NCBI GenBank assembly: GCA_039180865.1 | Contig: JBCDCZ010000032.1 | Coordinates: forward strand, 1 to 24,651 | Source: JBCDCU01 sp039180865 | GTDB taxonomy: Bacteria > Pseudomonadota > Alphaproteobacteria > Rhizobiales > JACESI01 | Length of the DNA: 24,651 nt | Direction of reading: 5' to 3' | Shown here: piece after piece, positions 7,790-14,579 of the stretch | Numbering within the stretch: the first letter of the stretch is position 1 | How the letters are laid out: every line of letters starts with the position of its first letter | Notes under the pieces: generated by a model | Databases searched by the model: none | What the model saw: only the letters and a program-made list of their open reading frames with translations | Told to the model about the DNA's origin: nothing | Made by a program: the position numbers and the translations under genes

Positions 7790-10137
7790 GCAGTCTGTCT
7801 CATACGTTCCACCGCCATGAGGACACATTCGGGTGTTACCGGTGTATTGAGGCGCGGGCACTTGCTGTAATTCCCGACACTCGCAACAGCCATCGAAAGG
7901 GCTTCAACAACAGATGTCGCAAGCATGAGCGGAGGTTCGCCGACCGCTTTCGACCGTTTGATCGTGCGCTCAGCGTTTTCCGACCATTCCGCGAGCTCGA
8001 CGTTGAAGATTTCGGGAACATCGGAAGCGAGTGGGATCTTGTAGGTTGATGGCGCGTGCGTGCGCAGGCGCCCTTGATCGTCCCACCACAATTCCTCTGT
8101 TGTGAGCCAGCCCATGCCTTGAATGAAGCCGCCTTCCACTTGGCCGATATCGATTGCCGGATTGAGGCTTTTGCCAACATCATGGAGGATGTCGACGCGA
8201 TCGATCACATACTCGCCTGTGAGTGTGTCGATGGTCGCTTCCGAGACGGCGGCTCCGTACGCGAAATAATAGAAGGGGCGTCCGGTTCCGTTTTCGCGGT
8301 CCCAGTGGATTTTCGGTGTCCTATAGAAGCCCGCCGCCGAGAGGTGGGTGCGGACCATATAGGCGTCTTTGACGAGATCAGAAAAGGGAACTGCATCCTT
8401 ACCGATCTGCAGATAGCCGGGAAGGAAGGTCACGGCTTCTTCCGGAACTTTGTATTTTTCGGAGGCGAAAGTAACGAGCCGCGCTTTGATCTGCTCGGCT
8501 GCATCGAGCGCTGCCATAGCGTTCAGATCCGATCCGGATGACGCTGCGGTTGGCGACGTGTTCGGTACTTTTCCGGTCGTCGTCTCGGTGATCTGCACAT
8601 GATCGAGATCGACCTTAAAGGCATCCGCCACCACCTGGGCGACTTTGGTATTGAGCCCCTGGCCCATCTCCGTTCCGCCGTGATTAAGATGGATGGAGCC
8701 GTCCTGATAAACGTGGACGAGGGCGCCTGCCTGATTGAACCAGGTTGCCGTAAAGGAGATCCCGAATTTTACCGGGGTCAGCGCAATGCCCTTTCGCATC
8801 ACAGTATTTTCTTTGTTGAAGTCTAAGATGGCCTTGCGGCGGGCCTGATAAGCGCTTGTCTCCTCAAGCTCAGAAACGATCCGTTCGATAATGTTGTCTT
8901 CAACGCGCTGGTGATAGGGCGTGATATCCCGTCCTTCGCGGTAGAAATTCGCTTTGCGGATTTCGAGTGGGTCACGACCAAGCGCGTAAGCAATCTCTTC
9001 AATGATGCGCTCGGAAGCGACAACGCCCTGTGGTCCCCCAAAACCGCGAAATGCGGTGTTGGAAACCGTGTTCGTTTTGAGCGGTGCGGATTGCAGCCGG
9101 ACATTGGGAAGGTAGTAGCAATTGTCCGTGTGGAAGAGCGTGCGATCCGTCACGGGCCCGGAAAGATCTGATGAATACCCGCACCGTGTCAGGAACTTTG
9201 CCGAAAGCGCCTCAATCACACCATCACTGTTAAAACCGATATCATAATCGGCGTAACAATCGTGCCGCTTACCGGTCATGACCATATCGTCGTCGCGATC
9301 CGGTCTGAGCTTGACGGGCCGACCGAATTTCCGGGCTGCGATGGCGGCAATGACAGCGAACTGGTTCGATTGGGTTTCCTTACCGCCAAAGGCTCCACCC
9401 ATCCGGCGCACATTGACGGTGATGGCCGCCGCGGACGTCCCGAGGGCCTGCGCGACCATATGCTGGACTTCGCTTGGATGCTGCGTTGATGACCAGACAG
9501 TCATCTGGTCATCCTCTCCAGGGATCGCGAGTGCGATATGGCCCTCGAGATAAAAGTGGTCCTGTCCACCGACGAAAAGTCGCCCTCTTACCCGGTGCTC
9601 AGCCCCTTCAAGCGCAGCGGCGGCATCGCCGCGCCGCAAGGTCAAGGGCGGTGTGACAAGCGGATAATCCTGTTCAACAGCATCAAGTGCATCGATTGCC
9701 GGAGAAAGGCGCGTAATCTCAATGTTGGCTCTGCGAGCTGCTCGGCGTGCTGCATCCCGGCTCTCTGCAATAACTGCAAAGAGCGCCTGACCATGAAACG
9801 ATACGGTCTCCTCTGCGAGAATGGGTTCGTCATGTTTGTGGGTCGGGCTGATATCGTTGTCACCAAGAATATCCGCCGGGGTAATGACACCAATCACGCC
9901 ATCGCACGCGATAACGGCGCTGAGGTCAAGGTTATTGACCTTGCCACGGGCGCAATCGGCAAGTCCGAGATAGGCATGCGCGAGGCTCGATGGCGCTTCC
10001 AGATCGTCGATGTAAACGGCCCGGCCCGTGAGATGTTTAAGCGCGGAATCATGTTCGACCGCCTGATGAACACCGCCGCTGACTTCGTTGGCCGCTTCGG
10101 GAAGAGTTTGGGGTGGTGGTTCGGGCCGGTTCATCAT
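7786..10137 (-). CDS. xdhB: Xanthine dehydrogenase, molybdopterin-binding subunit
   Basis: This 783-residue large subunit of the bacterial XdhAB enzyme hydroxylates hypoxanthine to xanthine and xanthine to urate. The N-terminal a/b hammerhead domain (about 35-140, HLTGRAVYIDDL) precedes the molybdopterin domains. Those carry GGAFGGKETQ (247-256), FRGFGGPQG, the GGTEMGQGLNTK loop and the catalytic glutamate in VGEPPLML (Glu734). Length fits bacterial XdhB (about 770-785). Its ATG overlaps the xdhA stop by four bases, and its stop overlaps xdhC, making a tightly coupled xdhABC unit. No key residue is missing. A second ATG one codon later is an equally possible start. Confidence 0.96.
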   Translation of the reverse strand: MMNRPEPPPQTLPEAANEVSGGVHQAVEHDSALKHLTGRAVYIDDLEAPSSLAHAYLGLADCARGKVNNLDLSAVIACDGVIGVITPADILGDNDISPTHKHDEPILAEETVSFHGQALFAVIAESRDAARRAARRANIEITRLSPAIDALDAVEQDYPLVTPPLTLRRGDAAAALEGAEHRVRGRLFVGGQDHFYLEGHIALAIPGEDDQMTVWSSTQHPSEVQHMVAQALGTSAAAITVNVRRMGGAFGGKETQSNQFAVIAAIAARKFGRPVKLRPDRDDDMVMTGKRHDCYADYDIGFNSDGVIEALSAKFLTRCGYSSDLSGPVTDRTLFHTDNCYYLPNVRLQSAPLKTNTVSNTAFRGFGGPQGVVASERIIEEIAYALGRDPLEIRKANFYREGRDITPYHQRVEDNIIERIVSELEETSAYQARRKAILDFNKENTVMRKGIALTPVKFGISFTATWFNQAGALVHVYQDGSIHLNHGGTEMGQGLNTKVAQVVADAFKVDLDHVQITETTTGKVPNTSPTAASSGSDLNAMAALDAAEQIKARLVTFASEKYKVPEEAVTFLPGYLQIGKDAVPFSDLVKDAYMVRTHLSAAGFYRTPKIHWDRENGTGRPFYYFAYGAAVSEATIDTLTGEYVIDRVDILHDVGKSLNPAIDIGQVEGGFIQGMGWLTTEELWWDDQGRLRTHAPSTYKIPLASDVPEIFNVELAEWSENAERTIKRSKAVGEPPLMLATSVVEALSMAVASVGNYSKCPRLNTPVTPECVLMAVERMRQTA

Positions 10138-11648
10138 TCGGCGGCCTCGCTTTCATACCGAATCGGGTTGCGTTCAACCGAGACAGCTTCCCCCAGATGC
10201 TCTAGCGCGAAACGGCGGAACAGGTTCTGCGCCGCCAGCATCCGGTATTCCTTGCTCGCCCGCCAATCGCTGAGAGGTGTGAAATCTTCCGGAAGATGCC
10301 TGGCCGCCGCCGCAAAGCTTTCGACATTGAATGGATGTCCCTTCAGTGCATCCTCCGCACTGAGCGCCCGTTTCGGGACGCCAGCCATACCGCCGAACGA
10401 AATCCGCGCGTCTGAGATCATACCATCTCCACCGACCCGAACCATAAAAGCCGCAAGCAAGGCAGAAATATCTTCATCGCGCCGCTTCGAAATCTTGTAG
10501 ATCGAGAACCTGGCATCATCGGCAAGCCTCGGAACGACGACTTCTGAGACGAACTCGCCTTTACGAAGGTCCTGCCGGCCATAGTCAATGAAGAAGTCTT
10601 CAAGAGGGATTGTTCGCTGCCCTGCCTTGCTCATCAATATCAGTGTCGCACCCAATGAAATCAGGGGTGGCGGCATGTCGCCGATTGGAGACCCATTCGC
10701 AATGTTGCCGCCGATCGTGCCCTGGTTGCGAACCTGCTCGCCACCAATTCGATGGAGCAGTGCGGACAGAGTAGAATGATGATCTGCGAGCGCTCTTTCG
10801 CTGTCGCTGTAAGTGACAGACGCTCCGATCCGGAGATGCTCCTGCTCGGACGCGATCATTTTCATCTCGTCGAGATTACCGATAAAAATTGCGGGTGAAA
10901 TCTCCTGCATCTCTTTGGTCACCCAAAGACCCACATCGGTCGCCCCAGCGATGAGCGTTGCCTTTGGATAAACGCTCAGAAGGGTTGCAAGGTCATCGCG
11001 GTTTGCCGGCACCACGAGCCGTTTACCTTCGTGTTCAATCTCCACTCTTGCGCCGTCATTCATCGTGTTCAATTGCGTCTTGATTCGCTGTCGATCCGCA
11101 GTCAGATGATCGCCGCTGAGCGCTTCGGCACTCCCCATGGAAAGTCCTGCCCGCACGATCGGCGCATAGCCGGTGCAGCGGCAGAGATTTCCTTGAAGGG
11201 CGCGTTCGATATCTGCGCGGTCTGCACGCGGGTTTTCAAGCCAGACCTGATAAAGCGAAATCACGATACCCGGTGTGCAGAAGCCACACTGAGATCCGTG
11301 TTCGGCAAGCATGGCTTGCTGGACAGCGTGGAGGCGTCCGGACTTCGTGAGGTATTCGATCGTCACCACGTGGGCGCCGTCGAGTGCGCCGATAAAACAG
11401 ATACAGGAATTGACTGACTGGTAGCGCAAATGCCCGTCTGTGAGACGTCCGACAAGAACCGTACAAGCACCGCAGTCGCCCTCGTTGCAGCCTTCCTTGC
11501 TGCCGGTGAGACCACGTTCAAGACGCAGAAAATCAAGAAGCGTATCGTCCGGGGCCGCGTCGGCCAGCACTACCTCGGCCTCGTTCAGAAGAAACCGAAC
11601 TTCAGTTCTGACAACGCCCGCAGTCGTGTCATCTGTCACATCCGTCAT
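10134..11648 (-). CDS. xdhA: Xanthine dehydrogenase, FAD and [2Fe-2S] subunit
   Basis: This small subunit (504 residues from the chosen start) carries electrons from the molybdenum site to NAD. The plant-type ferredoxin domain has Cys54, 59 and 62 (GCNEGDCGACTVLV) and Cys82. The second iron-sulfur domain has CGFC (121-124) and CRC (156-158). The FAD domain follows with LIAGATDVGLWVTKE and GGNIANGSPIGDMPP, then the CO-dehydrogenase-flavoprotein C-terminal domain. A GTG at 11708 extends the frame by 20 codons and has AGGA seven bases before it. The ATG at 11648 is preferred because RFLLN then falls near residue 18 as in relatives, and because a promoter-like sequence lies just upstream of the GTG. 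It is first in the xdhABC-puuD operon. Confidence 0.94.
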   Translation of the reverse strand: MTDVTDDTTAGVVRTEVRFLLNEAEVVLADAAPDDTLLDFLRLERGLTGSKEGCNEGDCGACTVLVGRLTDGHLRYQSVNSCICFIGALDGAHVVTIEYLTKSGRLHAVQQAMLAEHGSQCGFCTPGIVISLYQVWLENPRADRADIERALQGNLCRCTGYAPIVRAGLSMGSAEALSGDHLTADRQRIKTQLNTMNDGARVEIEHEGKRLVVPANRDDLATLLSVYPKATLIAGATDVGLWVTKEMQEISPAIFIGNLDEMKMIASEQEHLRIGASVTYSDSERALADHHSTLSALLHRIGGEQVRNQGTIGGNIANGSPIGDMPPPLISLGATLILMSKAGQRTIPLEDFFIDYGRQDLRKGEFVSEVVVPRLADDARFSIYKISKRRDEDISALLAAFMVRVGGDGMISDARISFGGMAGVPKRALSAEDALKGHPFNVESFAAAARHLPEDFTPLSDWRASKEYRMLAAQNLFRRFALEHLGEAVSVERNPIRYESEAAE

Positions 11649-11714
11649 TGCGGCCGGCCCCCCGTTTGCAATCTCTGGCAGCACGAATGCGCTGTCCGTA
11701 ATGTGCACTGCAAA

Positions 11715-11742
11715 ATCCTACGCAAAAGAACGAAAGATGCAA
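11715..11742 (-). promoter_or_regulatory. Candidate sigma-70 promoter for xdhA
   Basis: On the - strand, TTGCAT (complement of 11737-11742) is followed after 16 bases by TAGGAT (complement of 11715-11720), a fair -35/-10 pair. Transcription would start around 11705-11709, leaving about 55-60 bases of leader before the ATG at 11648. This is consensus matching by eye only. Confidence 0.28.
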
Positions 11743-11880
11743 TTCCTTCTTGGCGCCGGAACGGGCAATGATCGTTGAACCAATGTCGCACCGACTGTGA
11801 TTTATGAAGTATCGAATGAAGCGCCATGCTTTTCATCCATTTTCTTTGATTCAGTTTTCTTAAAAGATGAGGCGATCCTT

Positions 11881-11973
11881 ATGAATCAAAATATAACGAA
11901 CGAAAACAATATCTTGCTTGGAGTTATGGATTCAAAATTTTCAGCGAACCAACGCTGCTTGAAGCTGGTTTAA
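11881..11973 (+). CDS. Possible 30-residue small ORF or leader peptide
   Basis: ATG at 11881 opens 30 codons ending in TAA at 11971-11973. GAGG lies eight bases before the ATG, which is good ribosome-binding-site spacing. The peptide starts MNQNITNENNILLG and is strikingly asparagine-rich (five Asn in the first ten residues), then ends NQRCLKLV. I do not recognise it. It lies about 90 bases upstream of gcdH on the same strand, and an inverted repeat overlaps its end, so a leader peptide is conceivable. So are a decayed gene remnant or chance in AT-rich DNA. Confidence 0.22.
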   Translation: MNQNITNENNILLGVMDSKFSANQRCLKLV

Positions 11974-11991
11974 GGCGCTGATCTGCTTCAA
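11959..11991 (+). repeat. Inverted repeat upstream of gcdH
   Basis: TTGAAGC (11959-11965) and GCTTCAA (11985-11991) are exact reverse complements separated by 19 bases. The left arm lies within the 30-codon ORF, and the right arm lies 71 bases before the chosen gcdH start. It could be a dyad operator or an RNA hairpin; there is no T-run after it. Confidence 0.35.
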
Positions 11992-12062
11992 TCTGAATCA
12001 AAAGTTAATCAATGGGTAACCCCGCAAGAAGGACGTTTGCCGGAGGCGGAAAAAGCACTATT

Positions 12063-13334
12063 ATGCTTCGCAAAACTCCTGACACGTCATCTGGAAAGCT
12101 TAAAAGTATGCTCGACACACCGGCGAAAAACACGCCTGAAAATGCCCGCGCAAAAGCGCCCGCTCTCGTTTGGGAAGACCCCTTCCTCATTGAAGATCAG
12201 CTTCACGAGGACGAGCGTCTGATCCGCGATACCGCCCGCCAATTCTGCGACGAAGAACTGATGCCGCGTGTCCTTGAAGCCAATCGGCACGAGACCCTCG
12301 ACCGCGATGTGTTTACCCGCATGGGCGAAATCGGCCTTCTCGGTTCGACTATACCGGAAGAATATGGCGGCGTTGGTGCAAGCCATGTGGCCTACGGTCT
12401 GGTCGCCCGTGAAGTGGAACGGGTCGATTCAAGTTACCGCTCGGCGATGTCTGTTCAGTCATCGCTGGTGATGCACCCGATCTTCGCCTATGGCTCCGAA
12501 GAGCAGCGCAAAAAATTCCTGCCGAAACTTGCAAGCGGCGAGTTCGTCGGCTGCTTCGGTTTGACGGAACCGGACCACGGATCGGATCCAGGCTCAATGA
12601 TCACACGCGCGAAAAAGACCGACGGCGGCTACATGATTTCGGGTGCCAAGAATTGGATCACCAATTCGCCGATTGCCGATGTGCTGGTGATCTGGGCAAA
12701 GTCCGAAGCGCATGACAACAAGATCCGCGGCTTCATTCTGGAACGCGGAATGAAGGGCCTTGAGACCCCCAAAATCGAAGGCAAGTTTTCATTGCGTGCT
12801 TGGGTAACCGGCATGATCCAGATGGAAGACGTCTTTGTGCCGGAGGAGAACCTTCTGCCGAATACGCAAGGCTTGGCCGGTCCGTTCGGATGCCTCAACA
12901 AGGCACGCTACGGTATCGCATGGGGCGCAATGGGTGCGGCTGAATTCTGCTGGCATGCGGCCCGAACCTATACGCTCGACCGCAAACAGTTCGGTCGCCC
13001 GCTTGCCGCCAATCAGCTCATTCAGAAAAAGCTTGCGGACATGCAAACGGAAATTGCCATCGGCCTTCAGGGCGCGCTCCGCATGGGCCGTTTGATGGAT
13101 GAAAAAACCTGTCCGGTCGAACTTGTGAGCCTTATGAAACGTAACAATTGCGGGAAGGCGCTCGACATTGCGCGCGTCTCACGGGACATGCACGGCGGCA
13201 ACGGCGTCTCGGATGAGTACCACGTTATTCGCCATGTCATGAACCTCGAGGCTGTGAACACTTATGAGGGAACGCACGATATCCATGCATTGATTCTGGG
13301 TCGTGCTCAGACTGGCATACAGGCGTTTTTCTAG
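12063..13334 (+). CDS. gcdH: Glutaryl-CoA dehydrogenase
   Basis: This flavoprotein of the acyl-CoA dehydrogenase family oxidatively decarboxylates glutaryl-CoA to crotonyl-CoA in lysine, hydroxylysine and tryptophan breakdown. Signature stretches are ALVWEDPFLIEDQL at the domain start, GLTEPDHGSDPGSM for FAD and substrate binding, and the C-terminal EAVNTYEGTHDIHALILGRA, whose Glu402 is the catalytic base. The YEGTHDIHALILGR ending separates GcdH from other acyl-CoA dehydrogenases. The start is uncertain. The frame opens at 12012, the ATG at 12063 (423 residues) has GGAGG sixteen bases before it, and the ATG at 12108 (408 residues) is closest to the usual 395-405. No electron-transfer flavoprotein or other pathway gene adjoins it. 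Confidence 0.93.
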   Translation: MLRKTPDTSSGKLKSMLDTPAKNTPENARAKAPALVWEDPFLIEDQLHEDERLIRDTARQFCDEELMPRVLEANRHETLDRDVFTRMGEIGLLGSTIPEEYGGVGASHVAYGLVAREVERVDSSYRSAMSVQSSLVMHPIFAYGSEEQRKKFLPKLASGEFVGCFGLTEPDHGSDPGSMITRAKKTDGGYMISGAKNWITNSPIADVLVIWAKSEAHDNKIRGFILERGMKGLETPKIEGKFSLRAWVTGMIQMEDVFVPEENLLPNTQGLAGPFGCLNKARYGIAWGAMGAAEFCWHAARTYTLDRKQFGRPLAANQLIQKKLADMQTEIAIGLQGALRMGRLMDEKTCPVELVSLMKRNNCGKALDIARVSRDMHGGNGVSDEYHVIRHVMNLEAVNTYEGTHDIHALILGRAQTGIQAFF

Positions 13335-13358
13335 GGAAACGTCGCGCCGTTTCCCTAG
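13331..13358. terminator. Strong inverted repeat between gcdH and cysK
   Basis: CTAGGGAAACG (13331-13341) and CGTTTCCCTAG (13348-13358) are exact reverse complements around TCGCGC, an 11-bp perfect stem. The gcdH stop codon TAG (13332-13334) is inside the left arm. No T-run follows on either strand, so it is not a textbook intrinsic terminator. As a hairpin between convergent genes it probably blocks 3' decay or read-through in both directions. Confidence 0.6.
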
Positions 13359-13406
13359 AGATTGGATTGACGGTTCCGAAGAGCCAGGGTGAGTTGGCGT
13401 AGATGC

Positions 13407-14384
13407 CTACTCGCCAAGGCCTTCGAAAAGGGCAGTCGAGATGTAGCGCTCAGCCGAGGATGCCAGAATGGTCACAACCCGTTTCCCGGCCATGTCGTCA
13501 CGCGCTGCCACATGAAGGGCTGCATGGACTGCTGCACCGGATGAGATCCCGGCGGGAACGCCTTCTTCGGCAGCAAGCTTCCGGGCCATGGCAAAAGCTT
13601 CGTCATTCGCGACCGTGATCACTTCATCCATGAAGTTCGTGTCCATGTTGCCTGGAATGAAACCGGCGCCAATCCCCTGGATCATGTGAGGGGAGGGACT
13701 ACCACCAGAGAGAACCGGGCTTGCGGTCGGTTCCACGGCAATCATCTTCAGCGCCGGATTGCGTTCTTTGAGGACCTGCGCGAGGCCGGTGAAAGTGCCG
13801 CCCGTACCGATGCCGGATACAATCGCATCGACTTTCCCGCCTGTGTCGTGCCAGATCTCTTCGGCGGTCGTGCTGCGGTGGATCTCCGGATTGGCAGGAT
13901 TGTCGAACTGGCTTGGCATCACTGCGCCGTCAGTCGCTTCGATAATCTCTTTGGCTTTGGCGATCGCCCCGTTCATACCCTTTTCCTTCGGAGTGAGCAC
14001 AAGTTCAGCGCCAAGGAGCGCGAGGATTTTGCGCCGTTCAATCGACATGGATTCGGGCATGGTCAGAATAAGGCGATAGCCTCTGGCGGCTGCGGCAAAC
14101 GCAAGACCAATTCCGGTGTTTCCGGATGTCGGCTCCACCAAAACGGACTGTTTAGTTACTTTGCCCTGCTTTTCGAGATCAAGGATCATGTTGACGCCGA
14201 TACGGTCTTTGACGCTTGATGCGGGATTGAAAAATTCGAGCTTCAGACAGAGATCCGCTTTCGCCCCGTGGTTCGCTGCGAGTTTTGGGATCCGAACAAG
14301 CGGTGTGTTCCCGATCGTCTCAAGAATGCTGTCGTAGATGCGTCCGCGCATCGGTTTGTCGAAGGTGATGTCTTGATCCGCCAT
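13407..14384 (-). CDS. cysK: Cysteine synthase A (O-acetylserine sulfhydrylase)
   Basis: This 325-residue PLP enzyme makes L-cysteine from O-acetylserine and sulfide. PLP-binding Lys59 lies in NPASSVKDRIG, the substrate loop is TSGNTG (86-91), the phosphate-binding glycine loop is SGIGTGGTFTG, and SAERYIST near the C-terminus matches the family's S-ERY-ST. The frame extends four codons to a TTG at 14396. The ATG at 14384 is preferred because GGGAG lies five bases before it. It stands alone on the - strand, convergent with gcdH and divergent from the antiporter gene. CysM-type synthases are an alternative, but the NTPLVRIPKLA start and overall length favour CysK. Confidence 0.95.
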   Translation of the reverse strand: MADQDITFDKPMRGRIYDSILETIGNTPLVRIPKLAANHGAKADLCLKLEFFNPASSVKDRIGVNMILDLEKQGKVTKQSVLVEPTSGNTGIGLAFAAAARGYRLILTMPESMSIERRKILALLGAELVLTPKEKGMNGAIAKAKEIIEATDGAVMPSQFDNPANPEIHRSTTAEEIWHDTGGKVDAIVSGIGTGGTFTGLAQVLKERNPALKMIAVEPTASPVLSGGSPSPHMIQGIGAGFIPGNMDTNFMDEVITVANDEAFAMARKLAAEEGVPAGISSGAAVHAALHVAARDDMAGKRVVTILASSAERYISTALFEGLGE

Positions 14385-14473
14385 GGTGGCTCCCAATAAG
14401 TGTCAATTTCGAAAGGCGCGCCATCATATCGCGGGAAGTTTGAAGGGCAACATGGGAAACGTTCGCTGCTACA

Positions 14474-14499
14474 AAGAGTTCAGGAACAGATGAACTTTT
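14474..14499. repeat. Inverted repeat in the cysK/antiporter intergenic gap
   Basis: AGTTCA (14477-14482) and TGAACT (14491-14496) pair perfectly, and flanking AAG/TTT extends the stem to about nine pairs including one G-T. It sits near the middle of the 195-base gap between the divergent cysK and antiporter starts, about 80 bases before the antiporter. It may be an operator or a leader hairpin. Nothing else distinct was seen in the gap. Confidence 0.3.
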
Positions 14500-14579
14500 G
14501 GATAGCGGGAAAACACGGTAGCGGTTGTCTGTCTTTTGTGCGGTAGATCTTTACCTGCGTATCGCGGCAAGGATGATCG

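Larger units (their letters stand above)
11649..12062. other. Long AT-rich intergenic region between xdhA and gcdH
   Basis: About 414 bases separate the divergent starts of xdhA and gcdH, and the stretch 11790-12010 is clearly richer in A and T than its neighbours. It holds a promoter-like sequence for xdhA, a 30-codon ORF with a ribosome binding site, and an inverted repeat, each listed separately. No regulator gene lies here, although divergent regulators are common at such positions. Whether the stretch is regulatory DNA or the remains of a lost gene cannot be told from the sequence. Confidence 0.5.

Noticed and set aside
9538..10500. 320-codon + strand open frame opposite xdhB/xdhA
   Set aside because: It lies wholly antisense to the well-supported xdhB and xdhA genes and has no recognisable domain. 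Its composition (many Arg, Ser and Cys, broken patterns) is typical of a mirror frame of a GC-biased coding strand.
13394..13417. Inverted repeat TTGGCG/CGCCAA at the cysK end as a terminator
   Set aside because: The arms are six bases with a 12-base interrupted spacer and no T-run on the cysK strand. The stronger 13331-13358 stem next to it is a better candidate.
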